Assembly (NCBI RefSeq): GCF_963259705.1
Contig: NC_081851.1
Coordinates: forward strand, 10,762,145 to 10,826,144
DNA from: Myotis daubentonii
Taxonomy: Eukaryota > Chordata > Mammalia > Chiroptera > Vespertilionidae
Reading direction: 5' to 3'
DNA length: 64,000 nt
Shown here: piece by piece, positions 21,721 to 32,659 of the stretch
Layout: each line of letters begins with the position of its first letter
Numbering within the stretch: position 1 is the stretch's first letter
Made by a program: the position numbers and the translations under genes
The notes under the pieces: generated by a model
Databases searched by the model: none
The model's input: only the letters and a program-made list of their open reading frames with translations
What the model was told of the DNA's origin: nothing

Positions 21721-21830
21721 GGAAGGAAGGAAGGAAGGAAGGAAGGAAGGAAGGAAGGAAGGGAGGGAGGGAGGGAGGGAGGGAGGGAGGGAGGGAGGGA
21801 GGGAGGGAGGGAGGGAGGGAAGGAAGGGAA
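21721..21830 (+). repeat. (GGAA)n-(GGGA)n microsatellite
   Basis: About 110 bp of uninterrupted purine: ten GGAA units followed by about sixteen GGGA units, ending ggaaggaaggg. Confidence 0.98.
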
Positions 21831-23350
21831 AATGAAGCTGTGTTTCTCCTCGTGTCTAGGCTCATGTCTGTCTCGTGGTTTCCATATCACGGAAAGCGGC
21901 CTCCTTGCCCGCTCTTGCCCTGGCTGTGCCGGGAGGGAATTCAGAAAGCCTTGGTGCCCGAGCTGGCATGGCTGGCGGGCTGAGAGGGTCAGGCTCTGAA
22001 AGTACCCATCTGTTTCCCGGGATGAACTAAGTAACATTTTGAAAGATGTAACTTGTGGGCTTTCTCTACATCCTCTTTCTAGTCTAGACAAACGGCTTAG
22101 ACAGCCCCCAGCGGCTCCTTTAGGAAGACTGTGAGATGCCATCCAATTCATCCCGCTGCCTTAGGGCAGGAACACTGTTAAATGGCCATCTCTTCCCTTT
22201 AAAGCGCTTGTCTTGTCGGAATTGCCTCAGCCCCTGTGGCCTCCACGCGCTGGAGGCTTACGTTCCAGGCAGTGGGACAAAGGCAGGAAGGCAGCTGCAG
22301 GGAACATCAGAGGCATCGAGTGGTCTCAGGAGGACCTGGGACTCGGTCACCCCCTCAGGTGCAGGCAGCTCCCCCAGACTCAGAGCCATGGCCGGAGGAG
22401 GGTGAGGCGACGCCACTCCCACAGCGGACCCCGACGGTCTCACGGCTCAGTGAAGGTAATTCCGGGCTTGGCACCTCTCAGGCTGCACCTCCCCCTGGCC
22501 CTTCCTCCAGCGTCGCCTCTGGAGGACTGTGCCATGACGTCCGGGCGGCTCCTGCAGAAAGGAGGCCACGGTGAGCACAGCGGAGGCCGGAGGAGGGGGT
22601 GCACCCAGGAGCCTTCTCTTGCCGGGCACAAAGCTGTGCCGTTTCTGCTCAAAGAAGCAGGTGGCGGGAGGCCCAGCAGCATGGGTGAGGGTGGGAGAGA
22701 ATAACTGTGTTTTCATTGACTTTGGATTTAATTTGATATTCCAGAAAACTTAAACAGCTAACACAGGAGAACTTAAACATAATGAACATATGGAAACATA
22801 ATACAACAATAACAAATAATAATATAAAAATAGACTCTGTTTTGTGTACTCACAACTGTAAACCTACTTTTGCCACACCCTATATTTATCAAAACCCTGG
22901 TGGGAGGAGGAACAGGGTTCTAAGCACAGAAATAGCAGTAGTAAACAAACAAGCAAACAGAAAGACTTGGCCGTGTAAACATTTAGACCTTCATGGCAAA
23001 CCAAAGAGAAGAAGGAAAACGATAGCCTGGGACAAATTTGATAGAAAAATGCTCCATATGTTCGTTAAAGAGATTATCTGACTAAACCAGAACGTGGCAA
23101 CCTTGATGCCAAAGAACACAGGCAGGTCAGGTGCAGGCTGGGCCATCAAGTCAGTGTTCAAAACATGGGGAAGAGGGTGGCTCTCACTTGCCCCTGAAAT
23201 TAGGGAAATGAAGACAGCAGAGGCCACACTGTCACTTTTAAAGCTGAATTTAAAGCAGATCTTACCCACGTCTGGCCAAAGTGTAGTGCAGTCTGTACAT
23301 ACAATGTTACTGAGTTGCATTTTTAAAAGAAATTTGGAAATGTGTATTAA
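21831..23350. other. Mostly unassigned
   Basis: 22136-22720 is GC-rich and open in several frames on both strands with no splice context or recognisable domain. 22720-23350 is A-rich and may be old L1, unassigned. Confidence 0.35.
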
Positions 23351-23567
23351 AAAGTAACAAGCTATTCATGTTCTTTGTTCCAAAATCCCACTTGTAAAAT
23401 TCTAGTTTAAGGAAATATTCCCAAATATGGAAAAACATATACTGAAGAAAAGTACTAAAGAGTTTATATGAAAGAGTCAGAAAGAAGTCAAGCAGCTAGG
23501 TTCTGGCATAGTCCCTGAGTGATTCACTGCAGATTGCAAGAAATAATCATAAAAATTACAACGTAGT

Positions 23568-23720
23568 CCTGGCCGGGTGGCTCCATTGGTTGAAGCGTTG
23601 TCCCATACACCAAAGGTTTGTGGGTTAGAGCCCCCGTCCGGGCGCCTATGGGAGGCAACCAATCGATGTTTCTCTCTTTCTCTAAAATCAATCTAAAAAT
23701 ACCCTCGGGTGAAGATTTTT
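23568..23720 (+). mobile_element. VES SINE, short subfamily
   Basis: Head cctggccgggtggctccattggttg, then a body skipping much of the usual middle (cgcctatgggaggcaaccaatcgatg), ending ctaaaatcaatctaaaaataccctcgggtgaa. At 150 bp it is a shorter subfamily. Confidence 0.9.
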
Positions 23721-23736
23721 AAAAATGTAAATTATA

Positions 23737-23973
23737 GCCCTAGCCAGCATGGCTCAGTGGATAGAGTGTCAGCCTGAGGACGGAAGGGTTCCAGGTTCGA
23801 TTCTGGCCCAGGGCACATGCCTGTGTTGTGGTCTCAATCCCCAGTAGGGGGTGTGCAGGGGGCAGCTAATCAATGATTCTCTCTCATCATTGATGTTTCT
23901 CTCTCTCCCCTCTCCCTTCCTCTCTGAAATCAATAAAGAAATATATATGTATTTAAAAAATATAAAAATAAAT
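23737..23973 (+). mobile_element. VES SINE with 16-bp target duplication
   Basis: Box A region tggctcagtggatagag and box B ggttcgattctgg are followed by ggcccagggcacatgcc and a tctctc tail ending aatcaataaagaaat. The direct repeat aaaaatgtaaattata lies at 23721-23736 and 23974-23989. Confidence 0.96.
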
Positions 23974-24136
23974 AAAAATGTAAATTATAATGCAACTCAG
24001 AGAAAATATTATTGAGTAAAACAAGCTATGAGAAATTGTATAGGTCATAAAAAGCACAACCAATTATGAAAGTAAAATACACACTGGAAAAAAAGCCTGG
24101 AAGGAAATATTACCCCGCACCCAGAAACCCAGGTGC

Positions 24137-24161
24137 GGGGTTGCGGGGGGGGGGGGGGGGG
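24137..24161 (+). repeat. Poly-G tract
   Basis: A run of about 18 G after ggggttgc. It is a possible site of length error in the assembly. Confidence 0.9.
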
Positions 24162-24338
24162 CTGTCTTACTGATTCTGTAACCAAACTTCGCTCTTTTAG
24201 GAGGGCATAGTCCCCACGTGGCTGAAACTTCCTCTCATGCCTTCGGTGTCCCCTCAGGCACGTTTCCCTGAGGTCTGTCTGCACATATGGCCTCAGGGCA
24301 TAGTCAACAGGGAAGGACAGCAGCCTCTCTGCAAAGGG

Positions 24339-24549
24339 CAGTGGTTCTCAACCTTCTGGCCCTTTAAATACAGTTTCTCATGTTGTGGTGACCCCCAACC
24401 ATAAAAGTATTTTCATTGCTACTTCATAACTGTAATACTGTTAAGAATCGTAATGTAAATATCTGATATGCAGGATGGTCTTAGGCGACCCCTGTGAAAG
24501 GGTTGTTGGACTGCCAAAGGGGTCGGGACCCACAGGTTGAGAACCTCTG
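24339..24549 (-). mobile_element. SPIN hAT transposon, internally deleted
   Basis: Left end cagtggttctcaacct and right end aggttgagaacctctg are the SPIN termini. The interior (cctcatgttgtggtgacccc, aaatatctgatatgcaggat, ggcgacccctgtgaaagggt) matches SPIN with the central segment missing. Flanking 8-mers gcaaaggg and gtataggg match at 6 of 8. At 211 bp there is no transposase. Confidence 0.93.
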
Positions 24550-27500
24550 GTATAGGGATCCGTGTCCTGCCTGGCACTCCAGGGTGCGCATGTCCTCAGT
24601 GGAGGCAGAGGCGATGGCGCCCACCCCGAGCTCGAAGGGCCGTGCTGGAGCCGTGTGCACCCTCCGTGCCATCTCGCTGCGTGGGCTGCTGGTCCTGCTC
24701 TGCGGCTCTGGGCACTGGGAGAACCTAGCAGTGAGCTGGGCTCCATTCAGTCAGCCCAGATGGAGGGTCTTGGTGCCTCCTGGAGACCCACCCATCAAAG
24801 GGGCTCCTGACTTTCTCATCTCCAAGTCCGAGAACTCCTGCGGGGTTTCCCCTTGGCGCTGGGCCAGGCTCACGCAGGCCTGGAGCGGGATTTTCCCTCG
24901 CACTCTCTTCCCCTCCTTCTCTGTGCTGGGGACCAACAAGGGCCACACAAACTTCCACATCTATTGGCCTCAGCTTTTGACACTTTGCCCTGTGCTCTGC
25001 CCTCTGATCCTGCCCAGAGGCCATGAATGTGGAGAGCCCCATAGCACAGGATGGGGGGTTGTGGGGGGCACAAGGAATGGGGGCACGAGTGAGTGCTTCA
25101 CAATATGATTTCTTCCATGGAAAGACAGACTTCAGAAATGCTGAGTGGAAGACATCGGGTGGGAAAGAGTGCAACAGATGTAAACGCATAACAGGCTACA
25201 CCCTAAAAATTACGCAAGTTGAGGGTGGCAGTTAAAGAACATTAATTCCTTATTTTGTTAATCCTAAACATTTAAAGTGTGGTCCATCACATCTACTTAG
25301 AAAGGAGTGCATCTATAGTTACGTTCGATTTTTAAAACCCTGTGTTTTCACTACTCGTTAGCACTACTTCACGCTCTGAAGGTAAAAAATGGAGGCACTT
25401 AGGAACCGTTGTCATTAGAAGGAGGCAGCCCAGGCTCGGGGTCTGCCCTCCGGGTGCCCCGACTGCCTCTATCCTGGGTCTGCCCTTCCCTCTCTCTGGC
25501 TTTACCTTAAGCTGCTCCGTGAGCGGTGTCAGCGGCCTTCATTACAATGGAAACGGAATCTCCCGGTGTCTGAGCCGGGCTGGGAGAGCTGGTGTCTCGG
25601 TGCCCTGGCGAGTGTGGAAGTGGAACAGCGTGCGTTTGCGGAGCTGCTTGGAGCGGGATTCCAGCACCTCCCGCTTCCCACGGAGGACCTGACTGAGGGC
25701 ACGCGGCAGCTGTTTGCATTATAAACAGCCATTTACGCATTTCAGAATTCATGGACTGGCAGGTCCAGGTGGTTCCAAAGACTTAAAAAGAATGCATAAG
25801 GTGGAAGAGAAGGGCCTACCCAATTAGCCTCAGCCTCATTTTAGGTTAAAAGCAATGAAAGTTTATAAATTTTGGCTAAAAACATGTGTGCCTCTTTAGT
25901 CAACACACAGAGTCTTGAAATAGCTCTCGGCCCACCTCCTTCACCGCTGCGGCCTGCACCCCGAGGGGCAGCTGAGGTCTCAGGGAGGCGCTCAGGCCGC
26001 ATGGCGGGTAGAGATCGCAGGCCCAAGTGCACTTTTAGCAAAGCGAACACCTGTCCTGGGCGTGAGTCTGCAGCCACGGTGTGTGGAGTTCCGCGGCTGG
26101 TGGGTGGAAACCGGGGCCTCACTTGCTCCTTGCTTCATGTCACCTCCTTGGGTGTGTCTTAGGGAAGTGACACTGCACATAGCCCCCGAATGGAGACTGT
26201 CATCTCCTCTTGTCTCCCCTGCCTTTCAGGATGTGCGTTAACTCATCACGCGGGTCTTTTCCATGTAAATAAACATGTCCCACACATGCAGCCAGAGCTT
26301 GACTGAATTCCGCCCTGAGGGTGCTATTTTGATTAGCAGGGACAGCTGACAGGGACTGAACTTCCCAGGGGGCTCTGCTGCAGCTGCTGCTTAGGGGCGA
26401 GGCGGGGACCTGGGCTGTGCGGACACCCTGGCACGTCAGCTGCCGCTCTCAGCGGCCCCGGGAGCCAGCAGGGCAGGAGGCCTGGCACACACCAATTAGC
26501 AAGCCGGGAACCTGCCCCTCAGCCCGCAGCTCCGCGGGGCACAGCCAGCTGCAGGGACCTGCTGTATGACAACCCCAATTTGGGCAAATAATTCTTTTAA
26601 CCTTAAAAAGTCACTTTACATGCAGTGAGGCGTAGTAACGATGTGACAGACAGGGGCAGGCACGGGTGCGAGGGAAGAGCGTGCGGGCTCCTGCGGCGTG
26701 CCCCGCGGTGTCCACGAGCAGAGCTGCTGGCCGCCCAGGGCTGGTGGGCACACTGACCCCTCAGTGCCCGTGATGACGGGGTGGCTGTGCCCTCCCTCAC
26801 TGCTGCCGTCCCATGTTCTGACTGGGATGGCTGCAAATGCTGGCGAGAGAGACACAGGGCAGCTGCCGCCTCCTGTCCATTTCAGGAAGAGCGACGTCAG
26901 CCTGCACACACACCTGCTCTAAGGTGATGGTGGTGTTACAGAAGGCCGGAGAAGAACCAAGCAACGCTTAGAGAGATGGAGTTACATTTATTATTATGCA
27001 TGGGCCCAGAGAAAAATGTCATATAAGTGCTATTATGTCTTAATTGATAGTTTGTTCTACAATTTGGAAGCAGTTAATCAAATACCTCAGCCAGTTTTAA
27101 TTATCAATGGTCAGAAAATACCTTTCAAATGTAACCGTGAACAACATAAGACCATATTAGTAACATAGGAATACACAGCTCTTTGTCAGGTAGTAATTTT
27201 AAGTTTCTAAGCAGCTTAATTTGCGTTGTTTTGCATGTTGAGTCAAGTTTCATTGCTGACATTTTAACTGCAATGTCAGGCATGGAAACATAGGGGCCTT
27301 ACATTGCTAAATTTGGTTCTTTGTATCAGCAAGATATGCAAACCAGCACAACTATGTTTGAGAGTTTTAGGTAAAGATGTTTAAATTACACAATAGTAAT
27401 TCTGTGTCTCCTTTGAAGTATTTACGCCGATGCCTGGCCTCCACATAACCAATGAACTTCGACATGAAAAGTAAATTCTGGAATACACCACATTTATCAT

Positions 27501-27580
27501 TGTCAATAACCAAAAAGTTCACAATGGGAAAACAAGCCTTTAATAAAGTTGTCAATTTGTATGACATTATTCAACACTTC
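24550..27580. other. Mostly unique sequence
   Basis: A minus-strand frame at 24481-24672 crosses into the SPIN and is partly transposon sequence. 25340-26560 is moderately GC-rich with many chance frames. 26990-27580 is AT-rich. No splice-supported exon or repeat was identified. Confidence 0.35.
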
Positions 27581-27595
27581 AAACACAGTTGCCTT

Positions 27596-27937
27596 AGTTG
27601 TGAGGGCAATCTGGCTGAATCTGTCACCCCACTGATACCAGGATTGATTCAGTTGGCCAGGCGGCTGTCCCCTTCCTCCCTCGCCCCCTCCATGTGCTTC
27701 CCTCCCGAAGCGTCAGGCTCTGAGGAAGAGGATGACCTTCCCCCCAGAGGAGAGGGCCGGTCTTCGGTCAAGGGTGTACAAGTAGCTGCGCTCCCTGCTA
27801 GAAACTCCAAACAAGCTCTCAAGGTCCGTGTGTAGAACGTAGGGTAGTCAAGCTTCCAAGACTCCAGACACATCCACATGAGAGGCTGCATGTGGAAGTC
27901 TGCATTTCTAAAAAAAAAGAAACAAAACAACAACAAA
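27596..27937 (+). pseudogene. RN7SK: 7SK snRNA retropseudogene
   Basis: This is a near full-length copy of 7SK, the Pol III RNA that holds P-TEFb inactive in the nucleus. It starts with ttgtgagggcaatctggctg and continues with gtgtccccttcctccctcgc, ccggtcttcggtcaagggt, gctgcgctccctgctagaa, aacaagctctcaaggtcc and acgtagggtagtcaagct. It ends near gtctgcatttct and then runs into an A-rich tail. The 15-bp direct repeat aaacacagttgcctt flanks it at 27581-27595 and 27938-27952, as left by L1-mediated insertion. Small indels against the 7SK consensus, and unrelated AT-rich flank where the type-3 Pol III promoter should be, argue that it is not expressed. The minus-strand frame of 112 codons over it is an artefact. 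Confidence 0.95.
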
Positions 27938-27952
27938 AAACACAGTTGCCTT

Positions 27953-28985
27953 TTCCACAACAGCCAGGGGTTTTTATGCAAACACACTACTTGTACACAT
28001 ATTGGTGATGATTTTTATGTGAATGGGTTTCTATCTCTGCTGTCACTCATCATACAGACATTACTACATTTTATACATAACTTTTTTTTTGTAATGTGTC
28101 ATTTATGTACGTCCTAAGCAGTTAAAATTTTCTTCTAATATGTCTGTGGTGAGTTTTTTATAAAATGATAAATATTTTTATTTGCCTACAATAACATATA
28201 CAAAACAATCAAAATGGAGAAATTAACACCCATACACTCGCCTATTTAAAATGTAGAGGTTTTACAAATCTCAGTCTTTAAGACAACTATTTCAGAATCT
28301 TGGATATGTACTACTTAGATCCTATTTTACACTCTGCAGTTGGACAATGGGCATCGTTGTGTTGTACAAACCTTCTATCAGCCTATATTTTTAGTAACAC
28401 TAGCAGCACAAGATTTAGTAAGACCTTCCAAATGTTAAGTACTGTGAAGGGTTTGAGATTTTACCTGACTTGTGAGCTAAAAACTTAGCTTGCCACAGTT
28501 TCATGAATTCTGGCGGAAGACATGCGATTCCCGGGTCAGAGACGAAGGTGCTCACACTCCCAGGCTGCCTGAGCTTCGTTCTGCTTTGGTTCCGTTTCCT
28601 CCCAGCCTCACGGCGGGCAGCACGGAGACGCTGCGCAGGCAGTGGGTGTGTGTCAGGGCCGAGAACCCTGCACATCGTCTTTATTTGACTGGACAGGAAA
28701 CAAACCTGCCACTGGCCTGCTGGAGACACAAACTCTATTTTCCAAGGCTCTGTGCTATGTAGCATCTTCGGAAAGACAGTCTGGAATAAAGGTTTTAGTG
28801 TCCTGTTCACAACATGAGCAGAAACGTAAGAGACCCATGGAGAATTGTCTCCTAATATCTAATAGTGCACTCTTCCCCTTCCCTGGCAATTTTGTAATTT
28901 AATTTGAATGATTCTGTGAGTACCATTTCCTTTTCAGATTTTACTTTTGTCTGGGGTATCTTTAATGTACTCCAGAGGAATCGCA
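27953..28985. other. AT-rich then mixed sequence, unassigned
   Basis: A T-run lies at 28082-28091. A 131-codon minus-strand frame at 28415-28810 (with FMKLWQAKFLAHKSG) may be a decayed ERV-like remnant, but I cannot assign it. Confidence 0.3.
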
Positions 28986-28989
28986 CACT

Positions 28990-29105
28990 CTCATAAGCAC
29001 TGCTCCAGTCCACATGTGTGTCCGGCAATAAGGAAACTGAGGCAGGAAGAGGTTAAGTGGTTTGTCCGGGTCACGGCTATTTAAGTGCCAATTCCAGGTA
29101 ATGGG
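28990..29105 (-). repeat. MIR SINE fragment
   Basis: aataaggaaactgaggcaggaagaggttaagtggtttgtccgggtcacggctatttaagtg is the reverse complement of the MIR core. Confidence 0.7.
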
Positions 29106-30506
29106 ATTACAAATCAACCCAGCACTCGACGCAGCCAATATATCCTTTTCTGTAATCTAGAAATAGATGGTTCAAAGTGTGTCAGGGCAAAGACCTTGCC
29201 AGGGTACCTCAACTGGGGTTCCCCATCAGCAATCTCTGAGACAAGGATTGGGGTGCAAGAAGCTTATTTGGGAAGGGACCCCCGGAAACATCGTTAAGGG
29301 TAGGGGAGTGGGACAAGGGAAGGAAAGATCTGTTCTGAAGCAAGTTACTCCAGTGAACACCTGAAGATCAATCGCATAGGAAGCTCCGGGGTCAGTGCAG
29401 AACCAGTTACCCCACAGAGGGGTGAGGGAGCTGGGGTGTCTCCCAAGCCCCGTCAGTCACGGGTGGAAGGGACTCTGCGAGGTGTAACATTGCCGCACCT
29501 GTGCCCTGCCCAGCACCTGGTGGAACCCGCACTATGGCTGTGGGTGCCAACGTGGGCGGACGGGGGCGGGGGGGGGCCAGGGAAATGATGCGTTCCAAGG
29601 GGACAGCCCTGGCACCAGCCGTGTCTGCGTCTGCTCGCGGGCGTCGCCCACCTTTGGGAATGAATGTATACTTGAGTGAACCCTCTCTGCCTTTGGGGAA
29701 CGGCCTTCGAACCCAGTGGGGATACTTGTGGAGAGGGCTCCGGAGGCCTCAGTGAAATGGTGATCAGGAGAAGGGATGAGAGAACACAGAGGTACTGGCC
29801 GGTGAGGAGGGAAGCCTGCCTGAACAGGATTTAAAATACTGGCAAAGACGAAAGCAAGACAGAGAAGAAGAGAGGCCAGCATAGCAAGGACTCCGGAACT
29901 GCAGGCGGGCAGTTCTGATTAAGGAAACTGGTCAAGGACAGGGGGCTGTGAAGGGGGGGTGGGGGAGAGGTTACAGACGGGCTCTCCTTGGCCTGTCCAT
30001 GGACCGTCAGCTGATCTAGAAATGTCTCTCACAGCTTAGAACAGTGCCTCCCACATTTTGAGTAAGGGGATCCTTTTTAACATAAACAGAATTTCTTTCA
30101 AATACCTTCACATTCGTGTAGCAGTTTAAATGTCTGCTGATTAGAAACCACGTGACTAAAAGCACCGAGGAATTCAGTAACACTGCAGGATGAGTCTGTG
30201 CTTTGCTCACCTTCACAACTTTTGCACATATGTGAGAAATCCTAGCTTATGCACGTGTGCAGTGGGCAGGGTGCATGGTTTGCTCGGACACAGGCTGGGA
30301 GCATGCCCTGCTTCGGGGACCCGCCACCCCACTGCAATGACTCCGGCTGGAGACGAGCCATGAAAAGTGAATGACCGGGGGAACCTAATAGGTCTGCCAT
30401 GACACGGCTTTAGACATGGGCCCAGCAACACACCACACGGGGCCTCCTGAGGCGAACCCCCTGGGATGTCTGGCTCCTGAATTCCTTCCCATCAGTCACA
30501 ATTAGT
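29106..30506. other. Unassigned sequence
   Basis: 29225-29300 (gagacaaggattggggtgcaagaagcttatttggg) resembles an old interspersed repeat that I cannot name. G-runs occur at 29568-29577 and 29955-29968. No exon signal seen. Confidence 0.35.
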
Positions 30507-31069
30507 TGTGCCCTGCCGGGGTCCAACCCCAGCAGGTCCAGGGGTCCCCAAAGGTGTGGACGGAGTTGGCGAAGAAGGAATGACACGGAGACAGTGTTCA
30601 GTTGATCAGCAGCCTAGCCAGGATCTCTAGCCAGGTTCTCCAGCCAAGTTCTGGTCTGGATCTCCAGCGAGTTTCTGCTTCGGATCTCCAGCCAGGTTCT
30701 GTGGCCATGTTCCCTCGCTAGGTTCTCCAGCCAGGTTCTGTCTGAGATCTCCAGCCAGGTTCAGTCACCAGGTTCTAGTCAGGTTCTCTTGCCAATTTCT
30801 GTAGTCAGGTTCAGTCCAGGATCTTTTGCCATGTTCTCTCCAGCGAAGTTCTTCTGTCTGTAGGTTCTGTGTAGGTTCTGTCTGTAGGTTCTCCCTTCTT
30901 AGTTCTGTCTCTTTCTGTCTTGTTACATCTGTATTTATACCAGTTGATTCAATCCTATCAATCTCTATTACAAAGGTTAGGGCGTTTCTTATCTCCATTC
31001 CAGGGAGTAAAGATTATGTAGCTTAAGCATGATTGTTCATAGTTAAAGTGATTAATTACCCGCCTGGCA
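30507..31069 (-). mobile_element. Solo LTR, betaretrovirus-like (ERV2/ERVK type)
   Basis: On the minus strand: TATA box tataaatac near 30940, then an R-U5-like part rich in gaacctggctggag repeats, then a U5 end with tccgtccacacctttgggga and ggttggaccccggcagggcaca. TG...CA ends at 30507/31069 have flanking hexamers attagt and cttagt (5 of 6). The U3 may extend further, to about 31230 (ttgaatccccaggtaggg, ccaaggtcacctctccgag look continuous with it), so the upstream boundary is uncertain. No gag, pol or env sequence is attached; this is a solo LTR without coding capacity. Confidence 0.6.
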
Positions 31070-31279
31070 CTTAGTTGAGGGGTTTTATTCCCTCCCTAAC
31101 TTCAGGGGAAAATCCCTACCTGGGGATTCAACCTTTCTCGGAGAGGTGACCTTGGTTAAAACACAGCGCCAAGAAGGTGAGCAAACATATTAAGAACCGT
31201 ATGCTATATATGCCAGGTCCCTTGAAACAGCAAGGATGGACCGGCTCCCGGCAGTGCCCCAACCTGCCTTCGTGCAGAG

Positions 31280-31885
31280 CAAGCATGTCAAACTCACAGG
31301 CTAACACGGGCCACATAAACAAGGTATGTAAGTGTATGCGGGCGGCAAAAGAACAAAAGCTTCAATTTTCATAGAAACGTAGGTTTATTTCGATAGAGAC
31401 ATGCTGAATACAAAGGGCTGAAATAAACGAGTCATCATTAACATAAAATAATAGAACATTTTAATAAAAATTAAGGTTTTTTTCTTAAACATTAACTTAC
31501 CAGACACTGAATAACTGCACGAATTAGTAAGTGTAACGCAAATAAACCTATTTTTCTTGTTCTCTGAAAGTGAAATATTTCCTGTTGTGCACACCAAACA
31601 AGTCAGTCAACACTAATGACATGGCCATCACTGCTGGTATTAGTGGAGAGAAATGGTGCGGCTGCATGTAAGGCGCGTGAGAGAAATGAATGCAACATGA
31701 TAGTAATCAGTCATTAGCAAACATTGTAGTTCATTATTAATAATTATGTATAACAGGGTATCATAAAAATTAAGTTACAAAATTTTTATTAAAAACAATT
31801 CTTACATACCATTATATTGGCTGGGCAGCAAAAATATTCGTTGTGGGCTGTATGAGGCCTGCAGGCCTTGAGTTTGACATGCTTG
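31280..31885. mobile_element. 606-bp hAT element, copy A
   Basis: Terminal inverted repeats caagcatgtcaaactca and tgagtttgacatgcttg. Flanking 8-mers gtgcagag and gtgtagaa match at 6 of 8. The AT-rich interior is shared with the element at 56413-56948, including ataaacctatttttcttgtt and a 70-codon minus-strand frame. No hAT transposase motif is evident, so it is probably a deletion derivative. Confidence 0.85.
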
Positions 31886-32097
31886 GTGTAGAACAATAGT
31901 GAACATCTTAATAGAAAGGAACTGGGTGCAAAAAAAGCAAAGTCCTTTGTATCCAAAGGTGTATTCTTTTCAGGAAAACCCCCTCCCCCATACTCCACCA
32001 ACCCCGTAACTTTTATTTTCAAGTATGCAATCTAAGCCTGCCAGGAGTGGACCTGGGATGCTCGGTGGTTTTTCTGATGTCAAAAATCCTTGCTTTG

Positions 32098-32293
32098 CCC
32101 TGGCCAGTGTTGCTCAGTGGTTGAGCATTGACCTTTGAACCAGGAGATCCCCAGCAGGGCACATGCCAGGTAGCAGACTTGATCCCCAGTAGGGGGCATG
32201 CAGGAGGCAGCTGATCAATGATTCTCTCTCATCACTGATGTTCTCTCTCCCTCCCTTCCCCTCTGAAATCAATAAAAAATATATATATATTTT
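32098..32293 (+). mobile_element. VES SINE with 16-bp target duplication
   Basis: Head ccctggccagtgttgctcagtggttgagc, then gatccccagcagggcacatgcc (box B region damaged), gcatgcaggaggcagctgatcaatg, tail aatcaataaaaaat. Direct repeats aaaaatccttgctttg (32082-32097) and aaaaatctttgctttg (32294-32309). Confidence 0.95.
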
Positions 32294-32340
32294 AAAAATC
32301 TTTGCTTTGTCAAACCGGGTGTGCGTGTGTTTGTGTGTGT

Positions 32341-32574
32341 TCTTTTTATTTTTTTTTTAAATCCTCACTCAAGGATATGTTTTTATTGCTTTTTAGAGAG
32401 AAAGGAGGAAGGGAGAGAGAAAGAGAAACATTGATCAGTTGCCTCCTGTATGCACCCAGACTGAGGATAGAATCCACAACTTGCGTGCATGCCCTGACTG
32501 GGAATCGAACCCCTGACCTTTTGGTATATGGGATGACCCCCCAACCCACGGAGCCACTCGGGCAGGGCTGTGTC
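32341..32574 (-). mobile_element. VES SINE
   Basis: Minus-strand head gccctgcccgagtggctccg, box B ggttcgattcc, tail of ctctctttctctctccc then caataaaaacat. It lies 47 bp from the oppositely oriented copy at 32098-32293, forming an inverted pair. Confidence 0.93.
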
Positions 32575-32659
32575 TGCATTCTGTATAATAACTGGATTGG
32601 TACGTGACTGTCTTAATTTGGGTTCACAGATAAGGATTTGAGTGCAAGTAATTGACTTG

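Larger units (their letters stand above)
23360..24150 (+). repeat. L1M 3' region, interrupted by two VES
   Basis: Three pieces are collinear with the L1M 3' end: ccaaaatcccacttgtaaaattctagtttaaggaaatattcc (23380-23420), ttattgagtaaaacaagctatgagaaattgtatagg (24008-24045) and actggaaaaaaagcctggaaggaaatatta (24083-24112). The VES copies at 23568-23720 and 23737-23973 lie between them. Confidence 0.65.

Noticed and set aside
21681..22151. 156-codon minus-strand frame rich in SFPPSLPPSLPP
   Set aside because: The repeat is the translated (GGAA)n/(GGGA)n microsatellite.
27649..27987. 112-codon minus-strand frame after a perfect-looking acceptor (T-rich tract then AG)
   Set aside because: The apparent pyrimidine tract is the reverse complement of the poly-A tail of the 7SK retrocopy, and the frame is antisense 7SK.
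30765..30998. Frame with repeated QTEPTQNLQTEE-type peptide
   Set aside because: It lies in the tandem-repeat part of the LTR; no viral gene is attached.
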